From: Rhodospirillales bacterium
GTDB taxonomy: Bacteria; Pseudomonadota; Alphaproteobacteria; CACIAM-22H2
DNA length: 49,705 bases
NCBI GenBank assembly: GCA_016794005.1
Contig: JAEUKY010000034.1
Span: forward strand, 1-49,705
Reading direction: 5' to 3'
Shown: piece by piece, positions 36,610 to 43,898 of the stretch
How positions within the stretch are numbered: position 1 is the first letter of the stretch
Layout of the letters: each line of letters starts with the position of its first letter
Position numbers and translations under genes: made by a program
The notes under the pieces: model-generated
Database searches by the model: none
Seen by the model: the letters and a program-made list of their open reading frames with translations, nothing else
What the model was told of the DNA's origin: nothing

Positions 36610-37453
36610 CGCAAAGCGTCCATCCGTCGCGCCGGTGATCGATGTGCCATTCGCCCGGTGTGCCGCCCTGCGCGCGCGCGAGCGTCAGGCGCCAACGGCG
36701 GGCTTCGCCGTCGTGAGCGGGTGCGGGAAGGGCGGCGACGCGCCAGCGTGTGCGCGCGGCACTCGCCAGATCGAGTTCGCCGGGCGGGCGCAGCAGCAGT
36801 GCCGTCGTGCCGCCCATCTCGGCGGCAAGCTGCAGGCGGCGGGACTGCGTGAGATCGACGTCGTCGATCTCGGCGACGGCACCGGCAAGGGCGGGCGTGC
36901 GCAGCGCTTCCTCGAAGGCCCACAGCGCGTCGGCGCGCCGGGGTGCATTGACGATCAGCAGACGTGCGGGTTCCAGGCCGAGTGCGGCAAGTCCCGCCGC
37001 GCTCAACTCGGGGCGGCGCGCGATCCACAGCACCGGACCGTCGCCGGCAAGCCGGGCAAGCAAGGCGGTCGCGAAGCCGGCGGCAGCGCCGTCGTTCGTG
37101 GCGCCGGCGATCTCGTGCAGGGCGCCGCGCGGCAGGCCCGGCCAGGGTAGGGCCCCGTCGATCGCGGGAATGCCGAAAGCAAGCGGCCCGCGGCCAGGTT
37201 GCGCACGTTCCCCGAACGCCGCCAGACGGGCCTTGAGTTCCTGGACCGTGGTCGATGCCGGACGGCGGAGGCTGCGGGACTGTGTTGCCATGGCGCTTTT
37301 GATCAAGGGGTTGCGGATCTTCCCGAAAGTCGACTGTGTCCGGCTGGGCAGGGAGGCGAGGCCAAGTCGGGGCATGCGCGCGAAGCTTTCGTGCACGATA
37401 TGTTCCGGGAAAAACCCATCGAACGATGACTGCGAGAGCGCGGCTTCGAACAT
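36536..37453 (-). CDS. imuA: ImuA, SulA/RecA-like mutasome protein
   Basis: Accessory protein of the mutasome. The core (about 251 aa from residue 55 on) has GIPAIDGALPWPGLPRGALHE, LLARLAGDGPVLWIARRPEL and LLLRPPGELDLASAARTRWR, typical of ImuA, with no intact Walker A. I annotate ATG 37453 since AGGAG lies six bases upstream, giving 305 aa. The alternative ATG 37291 has no ribosome site but would give the usual length. The extra 54 residues (MFEAALSQSSFDGFFPEHIV onward) are unlike anything I know. The operon is headed by an SOS box. Confidence 0.88.
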   Translation of the reverse strand: MFEAALSQSSFDGFFPEHIVHESFARMPRLGLASLPSRTQSTFGKIRNPLIKSAMATQSRSLRRPASTTVQELKARLAAFGERAQPGRGPLAFGIPAIDGALPWPGLPRGALHEIAGATNDGAAAGFATALLARLAGDGPVLWIARRPELSAAGLAALGLEPARLLIVNAPRRADALWAFEEALRTPALAGAVAEIDDVDLTQSRRLQLAAEMGGTTALLLRPPGELDLASAARTRWRVAALPAPAHDGEARRWRLTLARAQGGTPGEWHIDHRRDGWTLCDDERPAVPGDLPAASSDRPVRAAG

Positions 37454-37467
37454 GATTTGCTCCTGAT

Positions 37468-37482
37468 GTTCTATTTTCGTTC
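37468..37482 (-). promoter_or_regulatory. LexA (SOS) box of the imuA-imuB-dnaE2 operon
   Basis: GTTC-TATTTTC-GTTC is an exact GTTC-N7-GTTC, the LexA operator of alphaproteobacteria. It lies 15 to 29 bases ahead of imuA ATG 37453, next to the ribosome site. A further GTTCTAT at 37495-37501 repeats the left part. It also lies 146 bases before the divergent 47-codon gene, so it might regulate both. Confidence 0.93.
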
Positions 37483-37627
37483 AATTCTTGATTTGTTCTA
37501 TATTTTTGTAGGATGGCCGTCAAGCGACCGAATTCATCAGTAGAAAAAATGATCTTGCATTTTGCAACGCCGAATGCGATCTTTGCCAAATCAGACTACA
37601 ATAGAAATCCGGAAGCCCGTGAGAACC

Positions 37628-37771
37628 ATGCCCCGCAAGATCGCAACCCTCCAGACCGGTCGCCGCAAGGGAAGCTCCGCGAAGTCCGATACGCCGGACA
37701 TCGCCGAGGTCCTCGCGAGCCTCAAGAAGATCCTGGTCGAAGACGGACTGCTGCCGCATACGAAGCACTGA
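37628..37771 (+). CDS. 47-residue protein with a PopZ-N-terminus-like helix, divergent from the SOS mutasome
   Basis: Small protein with GC-rich third codon positions, its own terminator, and a start (ATG 37628) after GTGAGAACC. Residues 1-20 are basic (MPRKIATLQTGRRKGSSAKS). Residues 23-40, PDIAEVLASLKKILVEDG, align without gaps to PopZ residues 10-27 of this window, PSMEEILASIRRIISEDG: 9 of 18 identical and 6 conservative. That PopZ segment is the client-binding helix in Caulobacter. The gene lacks the Pro-rich and C-terminal assembly parts of PopZ. I infer a PopZ mimic or competitor, possibly damage-linked. Chance resemblance of short amphipathic helices cannot be excluded. Confidence 0.7.
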   Translation: MPRKIATLQTGRRKGSSAKSDTPDIAEVLASLKKILVEDGLLPHTKH

Positions 37772-37794
37772 CCTCCCGGCATATCGGGAAGCGG

Positions 37795-37821
37795 GGCCAC
37801 GCCGGATGGGCGTGGCCTTTT
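37795..37821 (+). terminator. Rho-independent terminator of the 47-codon gene
   Basis: GGCCACGCC (37795-37803), loop GGATG, GGCGTGGCC (37809-37817), then TTTT. It sits 24 bases after the stop and shows that this short gene is a complete transcription unit. Confidence 0.9.
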
Positions 37822-37844
37822 GCGTTTCAGGACACGGCGAAATC

Positions 37845-39386
37845 TCAGGACGGCACGCGCCCGAGGCCGTGCTTCTCGGCAAGATAGCTGCCCAACGACG
37901 CCTGATCGGCAAGACCGATATGAAGGCCGAGTTTCGAGCGGCGGAAGAGGATGTCGCCCGACGTCCGCGCCCATTCTTCGCCGACCATCAGATCGACTTC
38001 GGCAGCATACAGGCCGGCACCGAAATGGATGCCGAGATCGTCGATCTTCGTCGCCCCTTCGAGGAAGCGGAAGACGCGCCCGCCCTGCCGACGCGCCATC
38101 GCGCGCAGATGGTCGGGCGGCACGAACGCGAAACGGGCGGCAAGTGCCGCCGCAAACCGCTCGAAGTCTCCGTCGATACCGTCCAGTTCGCCGCCGGGCA
38201 GGCGGGCATGCGACGTCCAGGCCGGCTTCATCGCCGGGAAGAACGGCGAAAGCTTTTCCAGCGCGTGCTCGGCAAGCCGCCGGAACGTCGTGATCTTGCC
38301 GCCGAAGATCGACAGGGCCGGGGCGCGGCCGTCGCCGCCGTCGAGCTCGAGCACATAGTCGCGCGTCGTCTCGCTCGCGTTGTCGGCGCCGTCGTCGTAG
38401 AGCGGGCGCACGCCCGAGTAGCTCCAAACGGCGTCGGACGGCGACACCGGCCGGGCGAGAAAGCGGTTCGCCGCATTGCACAGGTACTCGGTCTCGGCCG
38501 GCGTGATCGCCACGCGGCCCGGATCGCCTTCGTAGACGACGTCGGTCGTGCCGATCAGCGTGAAACGGTCCTGATACGGAATCACGAAGACGATGCGCCT
38601 GTCCTCGTTCTGCAGGATGAAGGCGTGCTCGCCCTCGTACTGGCGCGGCACGACGATATGGCTGCCCTTCACGAGCTTGAGTGCCGCCGGCGCGTTCGAG
38701 CCGAGGATGCCTGAAATCGTCTGCATGACCCACGGGCCGGCCGCATTGACGATCGCGCGCGCGCTGACTTCGGATTTCTGGCCGGAGATGCGGTCGGAGA
38801 GCGCCGCGCGCCACACGCCGTTCTCGCGGCGGGCTGCCGTCGCCTGCGTGCGCACGCGAATGTCCGCCCCGAGATCGGCGGCATGCCGGGCGGCGAGGGC
38901 GACGAGGCGCGCGTCGTCGACCCAGCCGTCGGAGTAGACGAAGCCGATCCGAACGTCGGTACGAAGGCCGCGGCCATAGGGACTGCGCGCGAGATCGACC
39001 TTGTGCGAACCCGGAAGGCGCGACTTGCGGCCCGGGATCCAGCCCAGATGGTCGTAAAGAAAAAGCCCCGCGCGGATCATCCAGGCCGGCCGCAGGCTGG
39101 AATCGTGCGGCAGCACGAAACGCATCGGCCACATGATGTGGGGAGCGCCGCCGAGCAGCACATCGCGCTCGGACAGCGCCTCGCGGACGAGGCGGAACTC
39201 GTAGTGTTCGAGATAGCGCAGCCCGCCGTGGATGAGCTTCGTCGAAGCCGACGACGTCGCCGACGCGAGATCGTTCTGCTCGACCAGCAGGACGGACAGG
39301 CCGCGTCCGGCGGCGTCGCGCGCGATACCGCAGCCGTTCACGCCGCCGCCGATGATCAGAAGGTCGTAAGTGGAATCCGTTTGCAT
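37845..39386 (-). CDS. glpD: Glycerol-3-phosphate dehydrogenase (FAD-dependent)
   Basis: 513-aa membrane-associated flavoenzyme oxidising glycerol 3-phosphate to dihydroxyacetone phosphate with electrons going to quinone. The FAD motif LLIIGGGVNGCGIARDAAGR is at about 9-28, followed by SSASTKLIHGGLRYLEHYEF and, in the middle, PLYDDGADNASETTRDYVLE. The C-terminal DAO_C domain is present. No glycerol kinase, facilitator or glpR is adjacent. ATG 39386. Confidence 0.96.
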   Translation of the reverse strand: MQTDSTYDLLIIGGGVNGCGIARDAAGRGLSVLLVEQNDLASATSSASTKLIHGGLRYLEHYEFRLVREALSERDVLLGGAPHIMWPMRFVLPHDSSLRPAWMIRAGLFLYDHLGWIPGRKSRLPGSHKVDLARSPYGRGLRTDVRIGFVYSDGWVDDARLVALAARHAADLGADIRVRTQATAARRENGVWRAALSDRISGQKSEVSARAIVNAAGPWVMQTISGILGSNAPAALKLVKGSHIVVPRQYEGEHAFILQNEDRRIVFVIPYQDRFTLIGTTDVVYEGDPGRVAITPAETEYLCNAANRFLARPVSPSDAVWSYSGVRPLYDDGADNASETTRDYVLELDGGDGRAPALSIFGGKITTFRRLAEHALEKLSPFFPAMKPAWTSHARLPGGELDGIDGDFERFAAALAARFAFVPPDHLRAMARRQGGRVFRFLEGATKIDDLGIHFGAGLYAAEVDLMVGEEWARTSGDILFRRSKLGLHIGLADQASLGSYLAEKHGLGRVPS

Positions 39387-39428
39387 GGTGAGGCGCAGAA
39401 TAGCCGCAAAAGCCGGGCAGGGAAGGCT

Positions 39429-39776
39429 TCAGTCGCGAAAGCCGTTCGCACGCAGACAGGCGGCCGTTTCGGCATCGACGCGACTGAAATAGCGCGTCTC
39501 GGCGACGAGCGCCAGATCGGCCTGCGCCCGGCAGCGATCGTTTGCCTGGGCATCGCCGCCCTCGCGACAGGCGGCGGGCGAGGCCGACGCAGGTGCGGGG
39601 CCAAGGCGCCGTTGCGCGTCCGACGCGCAGGCGTTGCGGATCGCGGTCTGCTCGCCGGTGCCGAGCGTGGGATGGAAAAGGGGCCGACCGTCGGCAGCCG
39701 GCCCGCACGACGCCATAAAAAGGCCACAGGCCGAAAGCACGAGTAGGACGGGCAGCGGCGAACGCATCGCGGTCAT
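39429..39776 (-). CDS. Small predicted lipoprotein
   Basis: 115-aa protein that I do not recognise. The N-terminus MRSPLPVLLVLSAC is a lipoprotein signal (lipobox LSAC, then a second possible SC in MASCG). The mature part is Ala-rich with five more Cys, including AIRNACASDAQRRLG and ETAACLRANGF, a pattern often seen in small periplasmic Cys-rich proteins. Start could be ATG 39776 or 39767; no clear ribosome site distinguishes them. It is 38 bases from the divergent lpxR start. Confidence 0.65.
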   Translation of the reverse strand: MTAMRSPLPVLLVLSACGLFMASCGPAADGRPLFHPTLGTGEQTAIRNACASDAQRRLGPAPASASPAACREGGDAQANDRCRAQADLALVAETRYFSRVDAETAACLRANGFRD

Positions 39777-39814
39777 TGTAGTGCATCGGAGCGAATTGGG
39801 GTAAGGGAACACGA

Positions 39815-40846
39815 ATGCGTTATTCCGTGTTGCTTGCGGTCGTAGTCGTTCCGGCGCTGTCGGTACCCGCCCTGTCGCAGGACGGGTCGAGCGAGCCGCG
39901 TGGAACGCTGTCGATCGTCGTCGAGAACGACAAGTTCAATTCCGTCAATCCGGCGAAACAGACCGACCGGAACTTCACGAACGGCATCCGCTTCAACTGG
40001 ATTTCCGAGCCGCGGGCGACGCCGGAATGGGGGCGCGAACTCGCAGCCTGGGTTCCGATGTTTCCCGACGGCGGGACGACGCGCGTGGGCTACGCGTTCG
40101 GGCAGAACATGTACACACCGGAGAACATCACTGCCCGCGAGCGGATCATCGGCGATCGGCCGTATTCCGGCTGGACCTATCTCGCCGCGGCGATCACGTC
40201 GAGCCGGGAACTCGGCGACAGCGCGCGGCTCGATACGCTCGAACTCAATCTCGGGATCGTCGGTCCGCAGAGCTATGCCGAGGAGACCCAGCGAGAGTAC
40301 CATCGGCTCATCAACTCGCCGCTGCCGCAGGGCTGGAACAACCAGTTGCGCAACGAACCGGGCGTGGCGCTCTTCTACGAACGCAAGTGGCGCAATGTCA
40401 GCCGCTCGAAGCTGTTGCCGGGCATCGAAGGCGACTTCTCGCCGCATGCCGGCGGGTCGCTCGGCAACGTTTTCACGTATGGCGGGACCGGCATGACGCT
40501 GCGCGTCGGCCACAATCTCGGCGTCGATTACGGCCCGCCGCGCATCCGGCCCGGCCTCGCCGGATCGATGCACTTCGAGACGATCGAGGAAGACCCGTTC
40601 GCGGCCTATGCGTTCCTTGGCTTCGAGGGCCGCGCCGTCGCGCGCGACATCACGCTCGACGGCAATACCTTCGCGCGGAGCCATTCCGTCAATCGCCGGG
40701 TGCTCGTCGGGGATCTGCAGACGGGCTTTGCCGTCGTCTATGCGCCGGTCCGTTTCACGTTCACCTACGTGATGCGCACCCGGGAGTTCGAATCCCAGCG
40801 CAGTCCTGACCGGTTTGGCGCGCTGTCGCTGTCCGTCAAGTTCTAG
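39815..40846 (+). CDS. lpxR: Lipid A deacylase LpxR family protein
   Basis: 343-aa outer-membrane beta-barrel enzyme (DUF2219) that in Salmonella removes the 3'-acyloxyacyl group of lipid A. It has a signal peptide (cleavage near LSQ-D, about 22). The first strand has SIVVENDKF with N38 and D39, followed by TDRNFTNGIRFNW, both conserved calcium and active-site elements. The YHRLINSPLPQGWNNQLRNE stretch carries the catalytic His and the following Glu. GGGAACACG precedes ATG 39815. It ends in SVKF, a barrel-type aromatic C-terminus. Lipid A remodelling alters envelope permeability and host recognition. Confidence 0.92.
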   Translation: MRYSVLLAVVVVPALSVPALSQDGSSEPRGTLSIVVENDKFNSVNPAKQTDRNFTNGIRFNWISEPRATPEWGRELAAWVPMFPDGGTTRVGYAFGQNMYTPENITARERIIGDRPYSGWTYLAAAITSSRELGDSARLDTLELNLGIVGPQSYAEETQREYHRLINSPLPQGWNNQLRNEPGVALFYERKWRNVSRSKLLPGIEGDFSPHAGGSLGNVFTYGGTGMTLRVGHNLGVDYGPPRIRPGLAGSMHFETIEEDPFAAYAFLGFEGRAVARDITLDGNTFARSHSVNRRVLVGDLQTGFAVVYAPVRFTFTYVMRTREFESQRSPDRFGALSLSVKF

Positions 40847-41151
40847 CGGACCGGGACGAGCGCGAAGCCCTTGTTGCGCATGCAGAAGTCGTTGAGTCGC
40901 ATTTCCGCGAATTGGCGTTCGCTGAAATCCGGATAGTAGTGCGGGTAAAGGCGGCCTTTGCGGTCGCGGACGTAGCGTGGCCCGAAATACATGAAAGACT
41001 GGCGCTGGGCTTCGGCCCAAGCCTGCTGCCGACAATCCTGCGCCTCGCGTCCGGCCTCTTCGGGGCCGAATGCGGGATGTTCCCAGCGCATCGGCGTGCA
41101 GCCGGACGCAAGAATTGCACAACAGGCGGCGATGGAAAGAGAAACGCGCAT
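40843..41151 (-). CDS. Small predicted lipoprotein
   Basis: 102-aa protein, signal MRVSLSIAACCAILASGC with lipobox ASGC (Cys18). The mature part contains three more cysteines, and PRYVRDRKGRLYPHYYPDFSE suggests a basic-aromatic surface. I do not recognise the family. It is convergent with lpxR, sharing CTAG as stop codons on both strands. Confidence 0.75.
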   Translation of the reverse strand: MRVSLSIAACCAILASGCTPMRWEHPAFGPEEAGREAQDCRQQAWAEAQRQSFMYFGPRYVRDRKGRLYPHYYPDFSERQFAEMRLNDFCMRNKGFALVPVR

Positions 41152-41214
41152 CTCGCGCCCGACAACGTCCGGCGGGCGGATGAAATTCCGCCGGGGCCGA
41201 CGGTGTCGGGAAGG

Positions 41215-41289
41215 TGGCTCCCTGGGTTAGATTCGAACTAACGACCAGCCGATTAACAGTCGGCTGCTCTACCGCTGAGCTACCAGGGA
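41215..41289 (-). tRNA. tRNA-Asn (anticodon GTT)
   Basis: Minus-strand cloverleaf: TCCCTGG/CCAGGGA acceptor, discriminator G, encoded CCA, D-arm AGCTCAGCGGTAGAGC, anticodon stem GCCGA/TCGGC with loop CTGTTAA (anticodon at 41257-41255), and T-arm GTTAGTTCGAATCTAAC. Confidence 0.97.
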
Positions 41290-41347
41290 ACGAAACGAGG
41301 CAGGCTTATATCAAAAACCGAACGCCGCGCCAGCCGAAAAAGTGACC

Positions 41348-41422
41348 TGGAGGCCGGGGGCGGAATCGAACCGCCGTATAGGGGATTTGCAGTCCCCTGC
41401 ATTACCACTTTGCTACCCGGCC
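41348..41422 (-). tRNA. tRNA-Cys (anticodon GCA)
   Basis: Minus-strand cloverleaf: GGCCGGG/CCCGGCC acceptor, discriminator T, encoded CCA, anticodon stem GGGGA/TCCCC with loop CTGCAAA (anticodon GCA), and T-arm with GGTTCGATTCC. It is in tandem with tRNA-Asn, 58 bases upstream of it. Confidence 0.97.
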
Positions 41423-41543
41423 GCCGGGCGACGGCAGGACGTATAGTCAGGCCGACCCCGGGGGTCAACTGCCCGATGCCACCCGCAGGAATCGGGCAAC
41501 GTGGCTGTCGGGACACGGATTCAACGATCTAGCAGCGCTTTGA

Positions 41544-41572
41544 TTGTCACGCGGGCAAGACGGACTTATATA
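41544..41572 (+). promoter_or_regulatory. Sigma70 promoter of the methyltransferase-tolC unit
   Basis: TTGTCA (41544-41549), 17-base spacer, TATATA (41567-41572): a near-consensus pair. Transcription would start near 41579, about 68 bases before ATG 41647. Confidence 0.75.
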
Positions 41573-41646
41573 GTTACCTGTGGCGGTTGCCTGTCGATTC
41601 GACCGGCAGCGCATGCCGCATGGACCCAGCCGGAAGACTCGCCGCA

Positions 41647-42300
41647 ATGGATTACGCCGCAGCCCGCCACAATATGGTCGAGAGCCAGTTGCGCACCAAC
41701 AAGGTGATCGACGAACGGATCGTCGCTGCAATGTCGCGTGTGGCGCGCGAATCCTTCCTGCCCGACGCGCTGCGCTCCATCGCCTATGTCGACGAGGATA
41801 TCCCGCTCGGCGGGGACCGTTTCCTGATCGAGCCGATGGTTTTCGCACGCCTCGCGCAATATGCGCAGCTTTCCCCCGGCGAACGTGTCCTGCTCGTCGG
41901 GGCCGGGTGCGGATATGGTGCGGCGATCCTTGCGGCCGCAGGTGCCACCGTCTTCGCGCTGGAAAGCGACAGCCGCTTTGCGGCCGCCGCGAAGATCGCG
42001 CTTTCGCGCAACGCGATCTCGGGCGCCAACGTCGTCGAAGGACCGCTGGAGGCCGGATGGCCGTCCGGAGCGCCCTACGACGCGATCGTTTTCGAAGGCG
42101 CGACGGGCCGCTTGCCCGCGTCTTTTGCCGGGCAACTCGCCGAAGGCGGGCGCATCGTTGGCATCGTCGCGCAACCCGGACAGCCGGGGCGTGCCACCGT
42201 CTGGCGCAAGTTCGGCGGAAGCCTGACGAGCCGTATCGTTTTCGATGCCGGCACGCCGATGCTTCCGGGGCTGGCACTCGAACCGGGGTTCGTGTTTTGA
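41647..42300 (+). CDS. Protein-L-isoaspartate O-methyltransferase-like protein
   Basis: 217-aa SAM-dependent methyltransferase of the PCMT family. The start MDYAAARHNMVESQLRTNKV and motif VLLVGAGCGYGAA (81-93) fit it. Real isoaspartyl methyltransferases have a TISQP-type active-site motif; here the equivalent is DRFLIEPMVF, so repair of isoaspartate is doubtful. This variant next to tolC is common in alphaproteobacteria. A role linked to TolC assembly has not been shown. Confidence 0.85.
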   Translation: MDYAAARHNMVESQLRTNKVIDERIVAAMSRVARESFLPDALRSIAYVDEDIPLGGDRFLIEPMVFARLAQYAQLSPGERVLLVGAGCGYGAAILAAAGATVFALESDSRFAAAAKIALSRNAISGANVVEGPLEAGWPSGAPYDAIVFEGATGRLPASFAGQLAEGGRIVGIVAQPGQPGRATVWRKFGGSLTSRIVFDAGTPMLPGLALEPGFVF

Positions 42301-42392
42301 CGGCGGCGCGGCCTTTGCACGATCAGCGGCCTGGACGGATCGGTTTCTGCGATGTTTCGAGTTCGAGGAGTACGGGTAGAATGGAGATTCTG

Positions 42393-43808
42393 ATGCGACG
42401 GACGGCCACGGCGGCAATTGCGCTTGCGATCGGGTTCGCGTGCGCGCCGGCGAACGCCCAGTCGCTCGAAGACGCGCTCGCCAATGCGTACCGTTCGAAT
42501 CCCGAGCTGCTGGCGCAGCGTTCGGCGCTTCGGGCGGTCGACGAGCAGGTCCCGCGCGCCCTTTCGCAGTGGCGCCCGACCGTGCAGGTGACCGGCAACG
42601 CCGGTCCCGCGCGCGATTTCAATGCGACGACCACGACCAACTACGGAAATAACGGAAGCTCGGATCGGGGGACGACCTACAACGAGCGGACGCGCAGGCA
42701 GGCGCTTGCCACTTTTCAGGTGACCCAACCCCTCTATCGCGGTGGCCGTTCGCAGGCCGAGCTTGCGCGGGCCGAGGCGAACGTACAGGCGTCGCGCGCG
42801 CAACTTTCGGTGACCGAGCAGCGCGTCCTTCTCGATGCGGCGACCGCTTACATCAATCTGGCGCGCGAACTGGCGGTTCTCGATCTCAACATCAACAACG
42901 TCCAGGTCCTCCAGCGCCAGCTCGACGCGGCGCGCGACCGCTTCCAGGTCGGCGAGATCACCCGCACGGACGTGAGCCAGGCCGAAGCGCGCCTTGCCCA
43001 GGCGCAGGCCACGCGCACCGGTTCGGAAGGCAACGTGAATACGGCGCGTGCGGCGTATTTGCGCGTCGTCGGCGAGCAGCCGGGCCGCCTCGCGGTTCCC
43101 GCCGTGCCGGCAAGCCTGCTCCCGGGCTCTGATGCGGAAGCGCGGGATCGCGCGCTGACCGTCAATCCGACCGTGGTGCAGGCGCGCTATTCCCACGAGG
43201 CGTCCGGCCACGACGTATCGCTGATCGAAGGCGAAAAGCTGCCGACCGTCAATCTGCAGGCCGATGCGATCCGCTCGAACGAGCCGGCCGGCAGCCGCGG
43301 CGTGCGCCGCGATACGGTCGACCTGCTCGTCGCGGTGACCGTTCCGATCTATCAGCAAGGTCTGACGGATGCGCGCGTGCGCGAAGCCAAGCAGACGCAA
43401 GGCCAGCGCAAGACCCAGATCGACGTTTCGCAGCGCCAGGTCGTCGACGACGCGAACCGTGCCTGGCAGCAGCTCACGACCGCGCGCGCGCAGATCGAAT
43501 CGTTCGGGGCGCAGATCCGCGCGAACGAGATCGCCCTCGAAGGCGTTTCCCAGGAGGCCCGGGTCGGCTCGCGTACCGTCCTCGACGTGCTGAACGCGGA
43601 GCAGGAACTGCTCAACAGCCGAGTCAGCCTCGTTCAGGCCCAGCGCGATCAGGTCCTGGCGGCTTTCCAGCTTCTTTCGGCGACCGGGCGCCTGACGGCC
43701 CGGGACCTTTCGCTCAAGGTCGATCTTTACGATCCGACGGCATATCTCGAGGCGACGCGGAACCGCTGGTTGGGTACCGACATACCCGACGAAGCACCGC
43801 GACGGTAG
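42393..43808 (+). CDS. tolC: TolC family outer membrane efflux/secretion channel
   Basis: 471-aa outer membrane factor. Signal peptide (MRRTATAAIALAIGFACAPA, cleavage near ANA-Q, about 23), then two repeats of the OEP domain with long coiled-coil helices (LARAEANVQASRAQLSVTEQ, LDLNINNVQVLQRQLDAARD and, in the second repeat, ARVGSRTVLDVLNAEQELLN). I prefer ATG 42393, which has GGAG six bases before it, to ATG 42381. It forms the trimeric exit duct for RND efflux pumps and type I secretion; no inner-membrane partner is adjacent. Confidence 0.94.
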   Translation: MRRTATAAIALAIGFACAPANAQSLEDALANAYRSNPELLAQRSALRAVDEQVPRALSQWRPTVQVTGNAGPARDFNATTTTNYGNNGSSDRGTTYNERTRRQALATFQVTQPLYRGGRSQAELARAEANVQASRAQLSVTEQRVLLDAATAYINLARELAVLDLNINNVQVLQRQLDAARDRFQVGEITRTDVSQAEARLAQAQATRTGSEGNVNTARAAYLRVVGEQPGRLAVPAVPASLLPGSDAEARDRALTVNPTVVQARYSHEASGHDVSLIEGEKLPTVNLQADAIRSNEPAGSRGVRRDTVDLLVAVTVPIYQQGLTDARVREAKQTQGQRKTQIDVSQRQVVDDANRAWQQLTTARAQIESFGAQIRANEIALEGVSQEARVGSRTVLDVLNAEQELLNSRVSLVQAQRDQVLAAFQLLSATGRLTARDLSLKVDLYDPTAYLEATRNRWLGTDIPDEAPRR

Positions 43809-43898
43809 GGAAGGGTGGGGAACTGCCGCGGCGGATATCTCTGGCGTGGCAGCGATTCGTCGCCTAAGCTCTAGACTTGGAATGGTTAAAGCACGACG

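Noticed and set aside
37482-37498. Second LexA box formed by GTTC at 37479 and 37495
   Set aside because: The spacing is 12 bases, not 7.
37513-37887. 124-codon plus-strand ORF overlapping the 47-codon gene
   Set aside because: Its later part is Arg/Pro shadow sequence in a different frame and it runs through the terminator at 37795-37821.
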